Of a stretch of DNA of 64,000 bases, positions 47,087-59,748 are shown one piece after another. Numbering within the stretch: position 1 is the first letter of the stretch; each line of letters opens with the position of its first letter. Under the pieces are notes generated by a model, which was not told the DNA's origin, did not search any database, and saw nothing but the letters and a program-made list of their open reading frames with translations. Location: assembly GCA_049487715.1 (NCBI GenBank), contig CP150549.1, positions 1,054,001-1,118,000 on the forward strand. Direction: 5' to 3'. Made by a program: the position numbers and the translations under genes. The stretch is from Pycnococcus provasolii. Lineage: Eukaryota; Chlorophyta; Pseudoscourfieldiophyceae; Pseudoscourfieldiales.

Positions 47087-48201
47087 CTATTCGATTACAA
47101 GCACTTGATGCGTCAAGTCTTCCGCCGCCGGTGGTGAACCTGTCAAGTCCTCCACCAATGATGGACCTGTCAAGTCCTCCACCAATGATGGGCTTGTCAA
47201 GTCTTCCACCAGTGGAGGAGCGAATTCAAGCAGGAGCGGCTCGTCGTCGTCGTCGTCGTCGTCGACGACCACGTGCACGCTTGGCGAACGCGGTGCGGCA
47301 GGTGCTGGCAATGGCAATGGCAATGGCGGCGGCGGCAATGGCGGCGGTAGCGGCGGCGGCGGCGGCAGCAGCGCTTCCTTGTTCACTGCGGCGGAGTCCA
47401 TGATGCACCTTTCAACCTCGTCCCTGTCGTGCACAAATCCACGAAGCAGATTCCAGAAGCCCTCTCCATAGTCCGCCAAGACCTGCTCGCCTGGCAGGAT
47501 TGTCTTGGTCGCGACAACTAGAATGCGCGGCCAAAATTCAGCATCCAAAACAGCTTCGTACGCTGCATTCGGCGATCGGCTTGAAGAAGCAGCCCCCAAT
47601 TCAAGAGGATCAGTTCTGAAATCGTTCACGAACGCCATCGCCGTGCAGAATACGCGCGCGTCCACCTGCATTTCGATCGCGACGCCTTCTGCCCACTCGA
47701 CGTTCTTGAAGTCGAGGTCGTGGTCGTACACGTGCGAAGTCTTGGCGCACACAAGTTCATCTTCGCCGAATCGCGGCTTCGTAAAGACATTGTTGTTCAC
47801 AGATTCCTCAGTACGAACGAGTCCTCCATACTCGCCAAGAATCTCGCCTGACGCGAGAGATCGCGTCGCAAACACGCCGAACTGTCGATGATTCGCGTAC
47901 AGTGAAGGCGCGTACACGCGCGCCGGGTCGTCCATAGGTAATTCGCAGAGCATCACGCCGGTGTGTTCCGACACCTTGCGACCGTCCCCTAGCCCAATAT
48001 CAGTTAACTTTCCTGGCGTGTCATGCCAGGAAATGTCATGCCGTGTCATCCTGCCCTTCTTTTGGCGTCGCCGCCATTGGCGCCATAGGTTTACGGTCTC
48101 GAACACGTCTGGGCATAAGGTTTGGTCAAAGCGTTGCGACTCGACAGGCTGGCGGCCGGTCAAGCCGCACACCTCGTCCAATGACATCGCGGGAAGGCCA
48201 A

Positions 48202-48236
<35 letters not shown>

Positions 48237-49393
48237 AGCTTTCCTTTTCTGATTGCCCTCTCAGCAGCATCAAGTGCCCTCGCCCGCGCTAGGAACTTGG
48301 GCATCCTTGCCAAGGCATCCAAAGCTGCATCAGATAGTCTTGCACCAAGGCGAACAAATTCGCAAGCAAGCTCGGCGTGTCCGTCGGAAATAGCGAAGAA
48401 CAATGGCGTGTCCGTAGCATTTGCTGACGTCGGCGTGGCCGTTCCTCCAGACAGGTACGCGTCGTCTCGTTCTAGGACGTCTTTGCCGCACCATCGAGCA
48501 AATTCCTCAAGTATCCTAACCCGTACCTCAGCTGATACCTCAGTCACGTCAGCTGATGGTGATGCCAAGTAATGCAGTGGGGTAAAACCCGCGGCGTCCA
48601 CTGCCCGTGCGAGCCTCAGACAGTTTGTTGAAGCCAGAAAGGCGAGCCACGCTTTGACTTTTGCTTCTTTCCCTTCCTCCATGGCGAGGCAGAGATGCTC
48701 AAAACACCTTCCAGCCCCAGAGGCGTGCATGCGCCAGTCGACGCTCGCCGCGAGCGTGCGCGGCGCAGGAAACCACTCTTGTGTGTGCGCGGTGCCTTGA
48801 ATTTCCCGCCAGCCGCGTTTATTCTTGACAAGGACAGTGGACAATTCTCCTCCACCACACAGCGCCGGCCACGTCGTCCCAATATGCCTTGGTCTGACGT
48901 GGTCTAGCGGCACTTCTATCAATCGTTTCGCGCCACTTGGGTACAGCTTGATTGTTGATTGTGATGTTGAATGTTGTTGAACAACAGCTTCGGTCCATTG
49001 CCGATTGTCATCGTTGCCCTTTGAAGTAGTGGAAAGGAATTCCACCAATGATCCTGTCGGGATACTTGAAGGCCACACCACCACGTCCATGGGAACCGAA
49101 GAAGAAGAGCACGACGCACCATTAAGATGGTGATGATGATGAGCGACGAGCATCGATGAAGATGAAAATAAAAATGAAGATGAAAGTGAAATACAATTCA
49201 CAACCAACCAACCTTGCTGTAAGGTAGCTCGCGCCAACGACGAGGCGAGAAGAGAAGTTTTCCTACCCTGCCTGCCCAAAGGGGGGAGTGGGGGATCCCT
49301 CCTAGAATGGGAAGTCTGCTCTGTTTGGCTTTTGTTTCTCCCAAGTTTCGGTTCTGCCACGGTGTAACCAGCCTGTTCATGTTCATTCTTCAT
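47087..49393 (-). CDS. SET-domain methyltransferase with ankyrin-like repeats
   Basis: Up to 768 residues from ATG 49393, but that start lies inside the amylase 5' end; MLVAHHHHH (~49154) or MDVVVWPSS (~49091) are more likely. N-terminal Tudor/Agenet-like strand pattern (GSLVEFLSTTSK, KLYPSGAKRLIEV). Ankyrin-type helices in the middle (AGFTPLHYLAS, DTPLFFAISDGHAELACEFVRLGA). The SET domain is C-terminal: FGVFATRSLASGEILGEYGG, then an FVNDFR motif in the NH-type position and ILPGEQVLADYGEGFW. It would methylate lysine on histone or other protein. The C-terminal tail is Pro/Asp-rich and ends with a repeated LVEDLTSPS motif (four times), encoded by 27-bp repeats at 47110-47215. Confidence 0.85.
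47110..47215 (-). repeat. 27-bp minisatellite encoding LVEDLTGPS-type repeats
   Basis: Three near-identical 27-bp units plus a diverged one (CTTGTCAAGTCCTCCACCAATGATGG-like, given in part) inside the 3' end of the SET gene. Confidence 0.8.
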
Positions 49394-51271
49394 TCAGCCT
49401 TGTTCATTCAGCATGGCTTCCATGTTAGCTCTGAGTCAGCGTCATTCATGTATGCTGCGGGGATCCCATCATGGGCGTCGTTGTCTTCGCTTGCGTGCGT
49501 CTTCTCGTCGCCGTCGTCTTCTGTCTCAATTCAAGGAGAGAACCCGTTCACGTACACCTACCGCCTTGCGCCTGCTTCTGGGAATAAGTCGTTTGGGGGT
49601 GGTGCTGGCGCATTGGCGTGGGTCGTGGATTCCGCGCTCGTCTACCAAATCTTTCCCGACCGGTTCTACAGGCTGAATTTAGAAAACGACGTGGACGCGG
49701 CGAGCTTGAACGACGTTTATGACGGTGGCGGCGCGACCCTGTACGAAGCGTGGGACGCCCCGCCAACCATACGAGGATTCAAGGGAGGCACGCTCGACGG
49801 AATTACCGCGAAGCTCGACTACCTGTCGTCAATAGGGGTGGACGTGCTGTACCTGTGCCCAGTCACGCAGTCTGCGGCGAACCACAGGTACCATCCCAAC
49901 GACTACTTCAAGGTGGACGACATGCTCGGGGGTGACGACGCGCTCAAGACTCTCGTAGACGCCGCGCACGATAGGGGCATGCGCATCGTGCTTGACGCCG
50001 TATACAACCACACGGGACGTGGGTTCTTCGCGTTCCAAAGCCTGCTCGAAAACGGTGAGCAGTCGCCGTACGCCGACTGGTACTTTCTTGGTGAGGAGAC
50101 GTCCAAACTCACGGGAGAGCCGAAAAAAGTCAAGCCGTTTCCCGTGCGCGCGTATCCCGACGAGTCAGCAGGCGAGGTGGCCAACTTTCGGTGCTGGTGG
50201 AACATACCCGAGCTGCCAACACTCAACTTCGAATGCGAGGCTGTGCAAGAACACCTGCTGGCAGCCTCCGAACATTTTCTACAAGACACATTCAAGGTGG
50301 ATGGATACCGCCTTGACTACCCCATTGACATACCGCGAGACTTCTGGGCGGCGTTCCGCGAAGCGTGCCACGCCACGTTCCGTGACACGCATCCTTCCAA
50401 AAACGAAGTGCCGTGGCTCGTTGGCGAGGTGTTTGGACTGTGCCCAGACTGGCTTGGCAAGGATGGCGCATTCGACGGCACGATGAACTACGCTCTGGGA
50501 TCGAATCTGCTAGGCTTGGCAATCCAGCAGAGTGCCGACGGCCTTCCCGAGGAGCTGGAGGCGATTGGAGGCGAGTACTCCATCAAGCCAATGGGCGTGG
50601 AGGAATTCGCCGTGAACGTGCAATCCTACATGATGGCGTACGATCGAGCGGGCGTCGCAGGCGAAGAGTCCATCACCACGACGGCGCACTTCACCAACAT
50701 GAATCTTCTTGGCAGCCACGACACGCCACGCGTGCTGACGATTGCCGACGGCGACGGCGAGGCGGTTCGGCTCGCGATGAGTCTGATGTTTACATTCCCT
50801 GGCGCACCGATGGTCTTTTCGGGCGACGAGGTGGGCGTGGAGGGAGGACGCGATCCGGCGATGCGCAAGGGATTTCCTTGGCATGCGCAGGAAACATGGG
50901 ACATGCAAACGCTCGAGCACGTGCGAAGTCTGTCAGCTCTCAGGAAGGAGGTGGAGTCGCTGCGGAGAGGTGGCTTTCAGCGAATCGAGGTGAACGGCGC
51001 GAAGAGCGCGTACGCCTTCATGCGCATGCTCGACGTTGATGAGAATGGCATCGTCAAGGCTGACGGCAGTGCCGTCGTTGTGGTAAATGCCGATGGCGCG
51101 GATGCGTGCGACGTGAACGTGACGCTGCCAGAGAAATGCACCGCGGCTCGCGGCGTCGACATTCGATACGGGAGCGAAACGCAAGCAGCTTCGATCCAAG
51201 GCGACGACAGCAAAACAGTCCGCATCGACCGCGTCGCGCAAAGGTCTATAGCTGTCGTAACACTCAAGTAA
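49307..51271 (+). CDS. GH13 alpha-amylase-family enzyme (neopullulanase/maltogenic-amylase-like)
   Basis: 654 residues if the ATG at 49307 is used; this overlaps the opposing gene by 87 bp, so an inner Met (MFILHS, MYAAGIPSW) may be right. After a hydrophobic N-terminus, possibly a targeting peptide, the barrel begins with SALVYQIFPDRFYRL. Catalytic residues are present: nucleophile Asp337 in DGYRLDYP, acid/base Glu374 in LVGEVFG and Asp472 in LLGSHDTPR; VLDAVYNHTG is region I. The PDRF start and order match cyclomaltodextrinase/neopullulanase-type GH13 enzymes, which cut alpha-1,4 and sometimes alpha-1,6 links. A C-terminal beta domain ends the protein. The role is starch or maltodextrin breakdown, perhaps in the plastid. 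Confidence 0.9.
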   Translation: MGSLLCLAFVSPKFRFCHGVTSLFMFILHSALFIQHGFHVSSESASFMYAAGIPSWASLSSLACVFSSPSSSVSIQGENPFTYTYRLAPASGNKSFGGGAGALAWVVDSALVYQIFPDRFYRLNLENDVDAASLNDVYDGGGATLYEAWDAPPTIRGFKGGTLDGITAKLDYLSSIGVDVLYLCPVTQSAANHRYHPNDYFKVDDMLGGDDALKTLVDAAHDRGMRIVLDAVYNHTGRGFFAFQSLLENGEQSPYADWYFLGEETSKLTGEPKKVKPFPVRAYPDESAGEVANFRCWWNIPELPTLNFECEAVQEHLLAASEHFLQDTFKVDGYRLDYPIDIPRDFWAAFREACHATFRDTHPSKNEVPWLVGEVFGLCPDWLGKDGAFDGTMNYALGSNLLGLAIQQSADGLPEELEAIGGEYSIKPMGVEEFAVNVQSYMMAYDRAGVAGEESITTTAHFTNMNLLGSHDTPRVLTIADGDGEAVRLAMSLMFTFPGAPMVFSGDEVGVEGGRDPAMRKGFPWHAQETWDMQTLEHVRSLSALRKEVESLRRGGFQRIEVNGAKSAYAFMRMLDVDENGIVKADGSAVVVVNADGADACDVNVTLPEKCTAARGVDIRYGSETQAASIQGDDSKTVRIDRVAQRSIAVVTLK

Positions 51272-51416
51272 CAAAACCATTTCCCCTAACATCAAATCAT
51301 CAAAAAAAGTAAACTTACCAAAACCGTGGACAGGAAGCTTGCTACACAAGAATTCGCAAAATAGTAGAACTTAGAAGTTACTCACAGAAGGGATTTTTTT
51401 ATAACGTGATTTTCGT

Positions 51417-54400
51417 TTATCCGAAGAACACAGGAGGAGGCGGCGAGGGGGGTGGTGGCGGGGGAGGTGGACTTGGGATCTGCGGCGGGTCGTTCGCGGC
51501 GTTGACACCCTGGCTGTTGTCGACGTCTTGAAGCGGCAAGCCCGATACGCGCTCGGCGTACTTTGTCGCCGTCGCACCTGGCCTGAAGTACGTCGTTCCT
51601 CCAGACGAGACCTCGTGAACAGATTCCACGTTGAGCTGTGCCGCACGAAGGGCAGCTGCCTCAATCGTCGTGAAGTAGTCCTCAGCCACACCGCTAGCCG
51701 TAATCACCACGATCTTCGTTGGGGCAGTCTGCAGATTCGCGCTACGGCGGAGCGCATATCGCCCACCGAATCCTTCGGGACTCTCCTCGTATGGGTCGTT
51801 CAACGCCGTCACCTCGCCGACGTGAGGAACGTAGTGGTCCGCACGATCCTCGAGGATGAGCCATATGTCGTACTTCGTGCTTGGCGAGAGACCCTTGATA
51901 GATATCGTCACTTCTCGCGTCATGCCGTACGGGTCCGCCGTGTAGTTGCCATTCTTGACCCAAACGAGGTCCGACGAAACCTGCTCCTTGATCTCGCGAG
52001 GTGTTGGCGTTCGCGTGCCTGTTGGCAGCACCACCCAGTGCGCGTCGCTGGGCTCGTTCGCCTGCACGCGAATTTCCGTTGACGACGAGTCGGTGTTCGA
52101 CGTGCGTGGGTACGACGTGACGAACACGGGAGCTATCGTGTCGAGTTCTGGGCGAAGCGTGAGAGCACGAACGCCAGTGGGAACGCCAGGATTGTTCGTC
52201 AGCAGATCCGGACCGAGCAGCTTCTCCGAGTACAGGCCGGCGTGCACGTTCGTCTGCCGCTTGACGTCCGCTGGCGTAGGCACCACGGGCTTGTATCCCT
52301 CCTCGTAAATGCCGGGGCCAGTCAGGATGATGTCGATGATGTAGCTCGTGTTCGTCACACCGTCCGCCGCACTGACGACAACCTCGACGTATGCCGGCAT
52401 GTCCACCTGCTTGTTCATCTGCACCTTGGACATGTCCACCTTGTTGTTCAATCCCACGGCGCCGAGCGGGCCCATGTTGACACCACCGCGGTACGCCGGA
52501 AGGCCGCCGGGGTAGTTGATCTTACCAAGAACGTCCGTTGACTTCGCGCCAGGAGCATACATGCGAATAGACGCGAGCGATGGCTGAGACGCCGTGGCAT
52601 TCACGTAGATGTAGTCGATGCCCGTTGGCACGTACGCCTTGTACTTGTACTGCTTCGAGTCCAAAATGCACGCGGGATTTGACAGGCTGCACTCCGAGAA
52701 GGACTCGCGTGTGCATCCAAGTGTGCATGCAGGCCAAGGCCTGCCGCCGAGGTGCGTCGAGTTGAGCACCGTGCCGTCGGCAAGCTGCACGTTGAGGATC
52801 TGCAGCGTGGAATTTGTCGTCGCAGCTGTCGCGCCGCGGTGGATACGAACTAGGTAGCTCGTCGTCGCTGTTCCGTCCTCCGCCGTGACGGTCACCGTGA
52901 TGTTCGTGTTGCCGTAGGGCAGATTTGAGAAGGTGCGCGCGATGCCCGCTGTCTGCACGACGCCATTCATCTTGATGACAGTGGTAATGCCGTTCGCACC
53001 CTGGAAGCTCGGCGTCGCCGTAAGCGTGATGCTGTCCTGAATGTCCGTGAGGAAGATGTCGTACAACGTGTGCACCTGGTTGAACGGCGGGCGCAGCTGC
53101 TGCTCGACGCCGGCGTGCTTCGCCACAAGCGTCGCAAGTTTCGAGTCGTTGCTGCGTGTGATCACGGTGACCTTCGTGGCAATGGACTGCGTATTGCGGC
53201 ACGGGCTGGCGCCAGTTGCGCATATTTCGCCCGCGGCGCCTGTACCAGACGCCAACCTGCCGTCGGAGTCCGTCGCATCGCCGTTCGGCCATCCTGTGGG
53301 GTACCTGTCGTACGCTACGACGTAGAAGTCGTAGTGCGTGGATGGGCTCAAGCCGGACACCGTGGTGTTGTAGCTGTCCATCATGATAGCCGGGTTCGCA
53401 TGCGTTCCCTGCTGCGTCGTTGGCTCGTCGATCCACGCCGTTAGTACGCGCCTTCCAACCAAACCGACGTTGATGCAAGCCGCCTTGGGCGCAGGGTTGC
53501 CAGCCGAGTCGGTGCCGCTCAGCACCTGAGCGCTCGACGGTCTTGCGGCACCACCACTAAGGAGCACGTAGCACACGTGCGCTGGCTCGTCCACCTGGAA
53601 TACAGCCTTGAAGCTCGTTGCCGCGATATCCGCAGCATAGGGAAAGCCAGTGTACCACTCCGGCGGCGTCTCGTCCGCAGTCGTGACCTTGATCATCGTC
53701 GAAACGCGATGCAGCGCGCCGGTTGTGGTGCCGATACCGTCTGAGTACTTGACGCCAGTCTCGAACGAACAGTCGATGTCAGCGTCGTCGAGAACCACGT
53801 AGGCATTGTATTTGTAGCCTTCCGTAAGGTTGCTGATTGCGGTGAACGACGTGGTGGTGAACGCATTCGCGTCAGTCAGCGTGGTGCTGGCGAGTGTCTG
53901 AGCGGTCGTTGCCTGGTTGTTGTCCGCAAAGTCGCACGCCGAGCCACAAATTGGCGAGTTGTTCTTCGAATCCTTTCCAGCCTTGATCTGCGTGACGTTG
54001 GGAACGGTGGCGCCGTCGTTCAGCAGCACGAGGTACGCGTTTGCCTTGCTCGTCGTCGCCATCGTGACGGTGAAGTCGCCCTGCGTTGGCGTGGCGGCGA
54101 CATTGAGCCCTCCGCTGAGTCCCGGCGGCATGAGGTGCGCCTGCCGCTGCGCCGTTCGAAGGATGTTTCCATTTCCAACGTTACCCACGGCGTCTTCCGT
54201 CACCACGAACACGTGGTAGGCATTGGGAACGGCGTTCGTGAACGTGACGGCGCCGGTGTACGTCGCGTTGATCGAAGGGACATTGATCGATCCTGATGTG
54301 AATGGAGTCACTGGTGTCGCGGTGCCAGGACTCGTGTACGTCGACGACGTTCCCTTCGCGAGCGCCGCGACGTCTGACTTGGTCGGGTCGCCGTCGGTCA

Positions 54401-57400
54401 CCTTCACCGCCGTGTAATGCACCTTCGAGTTCGCCTCCAGCAGCTGCACGTAAAGGGTGAATCCTGTCGCACTGACGGACGATGTGTACGGGTACCTCGT
54501 CGTTCCAATGGTGTCAGGATGAGCGATGTTCCACAGCGGTGCGCTGCCGTCGGCGGTCGTGACCTGCAACTTGACGGGATACGGCTGAAGGTTCGGGCCG
54601 GGGTGAATCCAGTTGGCAGGCTCGTCGTCCTCGCAGGCCACGTAGACGTCGTAGAGCGTCATGTCCGTAAGCGTGTGCGTTGTGGTAACCGTGGAAACAA
54701 CGCCCGCCGATGGAACAGCCCAGGTGCCGCACACCGATGCGGTGTTGCCAAGGTAGTCACGGCAAGTGCGCACCTGCTCGCTCGTTGGTGCCTGCGAACC
54801 AGGGTTCTCGCTGCCGTACGGAGCTGGGGTGAACGCGACGTAGTAGCACGTGCCAGGCTCGTCGAGCACCGCAGACACGTCGAACGTAGTACCCACGGTG
54901 GTAGTCGTGGTTGACACCGCGTTGCCCGTCAAAGGGTAGCCGCTGCTGAAGATTGGGGCGATGTTGTCAACAGTCTTTCCCTGGAACGACATCACCGGAC
55001 CCTGGTTCGGGCATCCTCCCTCCTGCTTGCAGTTGGTTCCTGGAAGCGGCGGGTACCCGTCGTAGCGAGGGGTCAGGTAGCTGTTCGGCTCGTCGTCCAC
55101 CGTGAATACCCAGCACGTGTACCAGCTATCGTTGTCGAGGTCGTACGCCACCTGCGGATACTCCACTCCCGCGTCCTTCACAGTGATGGTGCCATACGCG
55201 CCGCGAGGCTGCTGCACGCCAGCGGCGTTCACACCGGCGAGTACCTGTTCGCGCGTCGGCGCCACCTCGACTGTACCGCTGGACTTCTCACACAGGAAGT
55301 GCACGAAACCAGGCTCGTCGAGCTCAACTGTCACCTTGAACGCGCGAGGCTCCTCTTTCGTTGGCTTCGGGGTATCGCTCTCGAATTCGGGCGCTGTCAC
55401 GTCCGACGTCATAACGCTAGGATCCTTGAGACTCAGAGGCGGCTCCGGCGAACGGTAGGCGACGTTCATGATCTTCGTCACCGATGGCTGCACGTTTCGC
55501 TCGTCGCAGGCGACATCTTTGGGAATGCCGTGGCCTCCGTCGTCCTCGGCGACGATGTACACGTCGTACGCCGTCTCCGACTTGAGATACGGGCAGTAAC
55601 TGCAGTACGGCTCCATCTCGTAGCCTAGGCCAAGTCCGTAGAATGCACTTCCCGGCAACGCCTTCTTGCGAGGCGGATAGTTCTGCAGACCGTAGAAGCC
55701 CGCATCATCGAGGCAGTCCGGATCCAACGACTTTGCCACCTCAAATGTGTAGTTTGTGTAAGCCTTGGGAACAGGAATGATGCCACATGCAAATACGCGC
55801 TCGTTGTTTCGAGCATCGAGCGCTATCACATCCGCGTTGCTGGGGATGTCATCTCCCTCGCGATCCTCGTCGTGCGCCAAAACCACAAAGTATGCGTATC
55901 CCGGCTCATTCAGCTGCACCACAACATCGAAGCTCGTTCCGCCCACGTCGTCGATCGTCGCCCCTTCGGTCCAGTAGCCAACGAATTCGGGCGGTGTCAC
56001 GTCGCTCGTGCGAACGGGTATGACGGTGGGCGCCTCGCGAATGTTCGGCGTAGGCGCGTCATCCTGCGCGGAAATGTAGACGGTGTAATCCACCTCGCTT
56101 GCGAGTTCCTTTGTCGTCACTTTCGACACCTCTACGTTAGGGGTCGGAGTGTCGAACGACTCGGCCGCCCCCGCAGGTGTCGAGCGCACGCCAACTCCAA
56201 GCCTCACGTCGAGCGACGTGGGTGCCGTGGCATTGGCGAATTGAACAGTGTAAAAGACCGTTCCCCCCTCGTTCAATCCGGAGGTGAGCGTAAGATTCGT
56301 TCCACAGATCTGGCTGACGCGCGGCGAGCTCGACGACGGTGCGTACTCCGGCGGCGTAATGTCATGCGTGGTGAAGCTCAGCACCGTCGGCGACGACTGC
56401 AGATTTGGGCTCGAGTCGGAATCACCCGAGTCTTTGGACTGATCGACATTGTCCTCCGCGCAGATGTACACCTTGTAAGCTGTCTCCGACGTCAGGCTCC
56501 AGACGGAACCGAGCACCTCTTGGTTCGGCTGCGCGACGATGCCGTCGTAGAATCCAGTCAGCACCGTGGTGAGCGGGAATTGCGCGGTTGCCGAGGCGCC
56601 ACCTGATCCGGTGCCCGCGCGAACCTCCGCGCACGTCGGCGCCGTGTCCGCGGCGGGCAGCACGACGAAGTAAAACTTTCCAACCTCGTTCAGGCTAACA
56701 AATACGTCGATCCCCTTGCCACCGACGACGATCTTTGGCGTGCTGAGAGTGAATTGTGGCGGCGTCACATCGCGCGTCGTCACCGTGAGCTTCGTCACAC
56801 TGGGCATCGTGTTGACTCCAGCATCGCCGTTGTGCGTGTCGTCCGTCGCGACCATGTAGACGTCATACGGTGTCTCCGGCGTCAGCACCGACGCGGTTTG
56901 GCACACGGTGTCCTCGTACGACGCAAAGGACGACGGATGAGCGGAAGGTGTTGCAGGAGTGCCAACGTACGATGGCTGCGTGACGTCGCAAGATCCCGCG
57001 GTGATCTGCCCAGCTCCGCCGGGTCCTGTTCCAGCAAGGACCTCGGAAATGGTCGGAACCTGCCGCGCGGTTCCGTCCGTCAAGCCCGCGCGGTGCGTGT
57101 AGTTGCGTGGCACGACCACCCAGTAAAACTTGCCTACCTCGCTCAGCTGCACGGTCATGCGGAAGTACGTGCTCGCGACGTGATTCGTCGTCTCCGCGGC
57201 GATGAATGGGTAGCCCGAGCGGAAGTGCGGCGGCGTCACGTCCGCCGTCGTGATGGCGATGTGGCTGATTTTCTCCTGCAGGTTAGCTGCTGGCGCGTCT
57301 CGGCGCCACACGGAGAACGGCACGAGATCCTCGTCATCCTCGGCGACGAGATAGATGTCAACCGGCGTGTTCTCGACGAGGCCCTTGATGGAGTGCGTGA

Positions 57401-59748
57401 TGACCGGCGTCTGCACCGGGCCCACGGTGTTCGGGTACGAAAGTGCGGACGACACGGGTCCATTCGGACCGACGACCACGGTTCCCACGTAGTCCGCGGC
57501 GCTGACGTTCACGGGTACCACGCCGCTCTTCAGGATGGTCATACCCGTCTGCCAAGTTGAGAGCGCGCGAAGCTGCGTTGGCGTGGGAGCACTCTGAACG
57601 CCGGCGTAGACAACGACGTAGTAGACGCGTCCAATCTCGTTCATCTGCAGCGCAACGTCGAGAGTCACGCCGGCGTCGTTCGGATGCGCCGTGTACAGGG
57701 AGATGGCATTCTTCGTGATTTTCGGCGTGCCGTTGATGAATTCCGGCTGCGTGATGTCCGTCGTGACCACCTCGAAGCAGATCGGCGCGGGCATCAGGTT
57801 CAGGTCGCGATCTTCTGCCGTAACGCACACGGTAAACACCGTCTCAGACGGAATGACGGGGCAGGCGGAACACAGCTTGTCACCAAGTCCGAGACCGTAG
57901 AAGTTGACGCAGCGCTCGTCGGTGAGCGGATCCTCCACTCCGAGGATGGTCGTCGTGTGATTCAAATTGGGCGTTTCCGCCTCCCAGGTACCGCACGCCG
58001 CGAAGGGGGTCGTGGTGTCGCCACCGATGCCGTCGCGCACCTGAATGGACGTAGGAAGCACGATGCCGTCGGATGCTTTCCCAATCTGAACCACGTAGTA
58101 CAGCGTACCGGGCTCGTCGAGCATGCCGGCGACATCAAATCCTGTGCCGTGCACCTTAAGGGGCACCGGCTTGTTGTTGACGTCGAACACGGGCGGAGTG
58201 CCGTCGAGCGTGGTGACCTCGATGACGGTGGGAACCGCCTGCAGGTTGCGAAAGCTGTTGTAGTAGTTGTAGTACGTATCGCTGTCATGGAAGTCTTCAA
58301 CAACCACGTAGACGTAGAACGAAGTCAGGTCATCCTGTCCCGTGACGGACATCAAGTACTCCGTGGTAATGACAGGCACGCCGACAGTTCCCGCGAATGT
58401 TGTCTTAACGACCGTTCCCGCGGATGTCGTGTACGTGCCACCCGTCTGGCCATTGTGCGTGCCAGCAAGAGTCTTGATCTGCTCGGATGTCGGTCCGGCG
58501 GCGGCATTCGCGTCGGCTTGCTTGACCACGACGAAGTACATCGTTCCAATCTCGTCCATGAGATTCACGCGCACGTCCCACGAGAACTCCGCCACTTCGT
58601 TGACGAGAGGGTACCCGCTCGTGTAGACGGGAGGCGCGACGTCAGCCATGAGCAGCTTGCGCAACGTCGGCGTTCCCTGAATGTTGTTCTTGCGGTAATA
58701 CGCGTACGTCGACTCGTCGTCCTCCGCGACGATGTAAACGTCGTAGATTGTCTGTGGGTCCAGAAGTGCGCAGCGCAGGCACCTCTTGTCGAGGATTCCG
58801 TCGAGTCCCACAGTCATGCCGTAGAATGCACCGTCCTCGGCGCACGCCGGGTCCGTTGCCTCCTTCGCGGTTACGTTGATGTTCGCGCGAAATGGTCCCG
58901 TTGTTGCGGCGCCGGTATCGACGACATTCTCGCTCCCACAAGCCGCGGGCGACGAGCCTCCGCTTCCCGTGTGCGCCATCACCTCCTCGGACGTCGGCGC
59001 GGGTGCGCCAGCGGGCAGGATGACGTAGTGCACCTTGCCCACCTCGTTCTGCGAAACCTCGAGAAGGAAGGAGCTTCCGGTGATGCCCGTGAATCGCGGG
59101 TACTGCGGATACGTCGAGCTTCCCGTGCCCACGGTCCACACCGGCGGCGTGATGTCCGCCGTCGTCTCCTCCACCTTGGTGGGGTGGCTCATCATGTTCC
59201 CGCTTCCGTCCTCGGCTGCAAAGTACAGGTCGTAAGGCGTCTCGGAAACGAGTCCCGTGACGGACGCCTGTGCGTCGGTGTTTGCCGTTGGGACGGATAT
59301 TGCCCCTCCTGCGACGGCTCCGCTGACTCCCGCCTTGACGGCTGCGCTCGTGGGCGCAGCTGTACCGCTCGCCAGTACCGTGTAGTAGACAGTGGACGGC
59401 TCGTCCGTTTGCACGGTGACGGAGAAGGCTGTTCCCACGTTGCTCGTCTGGTCCACCTTGGGATATCCTCCGCTGAAGAGCGGCGCGGTTGTGTCTGCGA
59501 TTTGATTTTGTTGTAGTTATTGTTTTTTTTTGGGGGCGGCGTGTGAGTTGTTTGTTTTTGGTTGTGTTTGGCTGACTTTTCGGTTTGGAAAACGCCATGT
59601 GCATTGTCATTTTGTCGCGACGCTAGAGAGTAGAGCCTGACGCGAACGTGTACGTACCTGCGACGACGCCTCTTGCGAATGCGGCGAGTATGAGAGTCAC
59701 GACAGCTGCCGGCCACCACACCATCGTTCTTGCAGCGTGGTTCATCAT
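51417..59748 (-). CDS. Giant repeat surface protein with signal peptide and SPPPP tail (two exons)
   Basis: Spliced as 59748-59658 plus 59494-51417, 2,722 residues. Exon 1 encodes a signal peptide (MMNHAARTMVWWPAAVVTL...GVVA) and ends in phase 1 at CAG|GTACGT; exon 2 begins so that the mature protein starts DTTAPLFSGGYPK. About 14 repeats of 130-190 residues follow. Each opens with DxTPPxF and has a LNEVGxVYYVV strand, a PTSxQV segment and an xTxYDVYxVAEDD strand: an Ig/Fn3-like beta-sandwich. Near the C-terminus two cadherin-like beta-sandwich units (VTAEDGTATTSYLVRIHR) occur. The tail is PSPPPPPPPPSPPPP, as in hydroxyproline-rich wall proteins. It is likely secreted to the cell wall or surface, for adhesion or structure. 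No enzymatic motif. Confidence 0.88.
59495..59657 (-). other. Spliceosomal intron after the signal-peptide exon
   Basis: 163-bp GT-AG intron, donor GCAG|GTACGT, acceptor AATCGCAG|AC, with ATAACTACAAC as a plausible branch site. Phase 1. Removal restores the repeat motif DTTAPLF, strong support for the call. Confidence 0.9.

Noticed and set aside
57684-59516. A 610-codon plus-strand frame opposite the giant surface protein
   Set aside because: Arg/His/Val-rich shadow of the GC-rich repeats on the other strand; no motif, no ATG context, and the minus-strand gene is supported by repeats and a splice junction.
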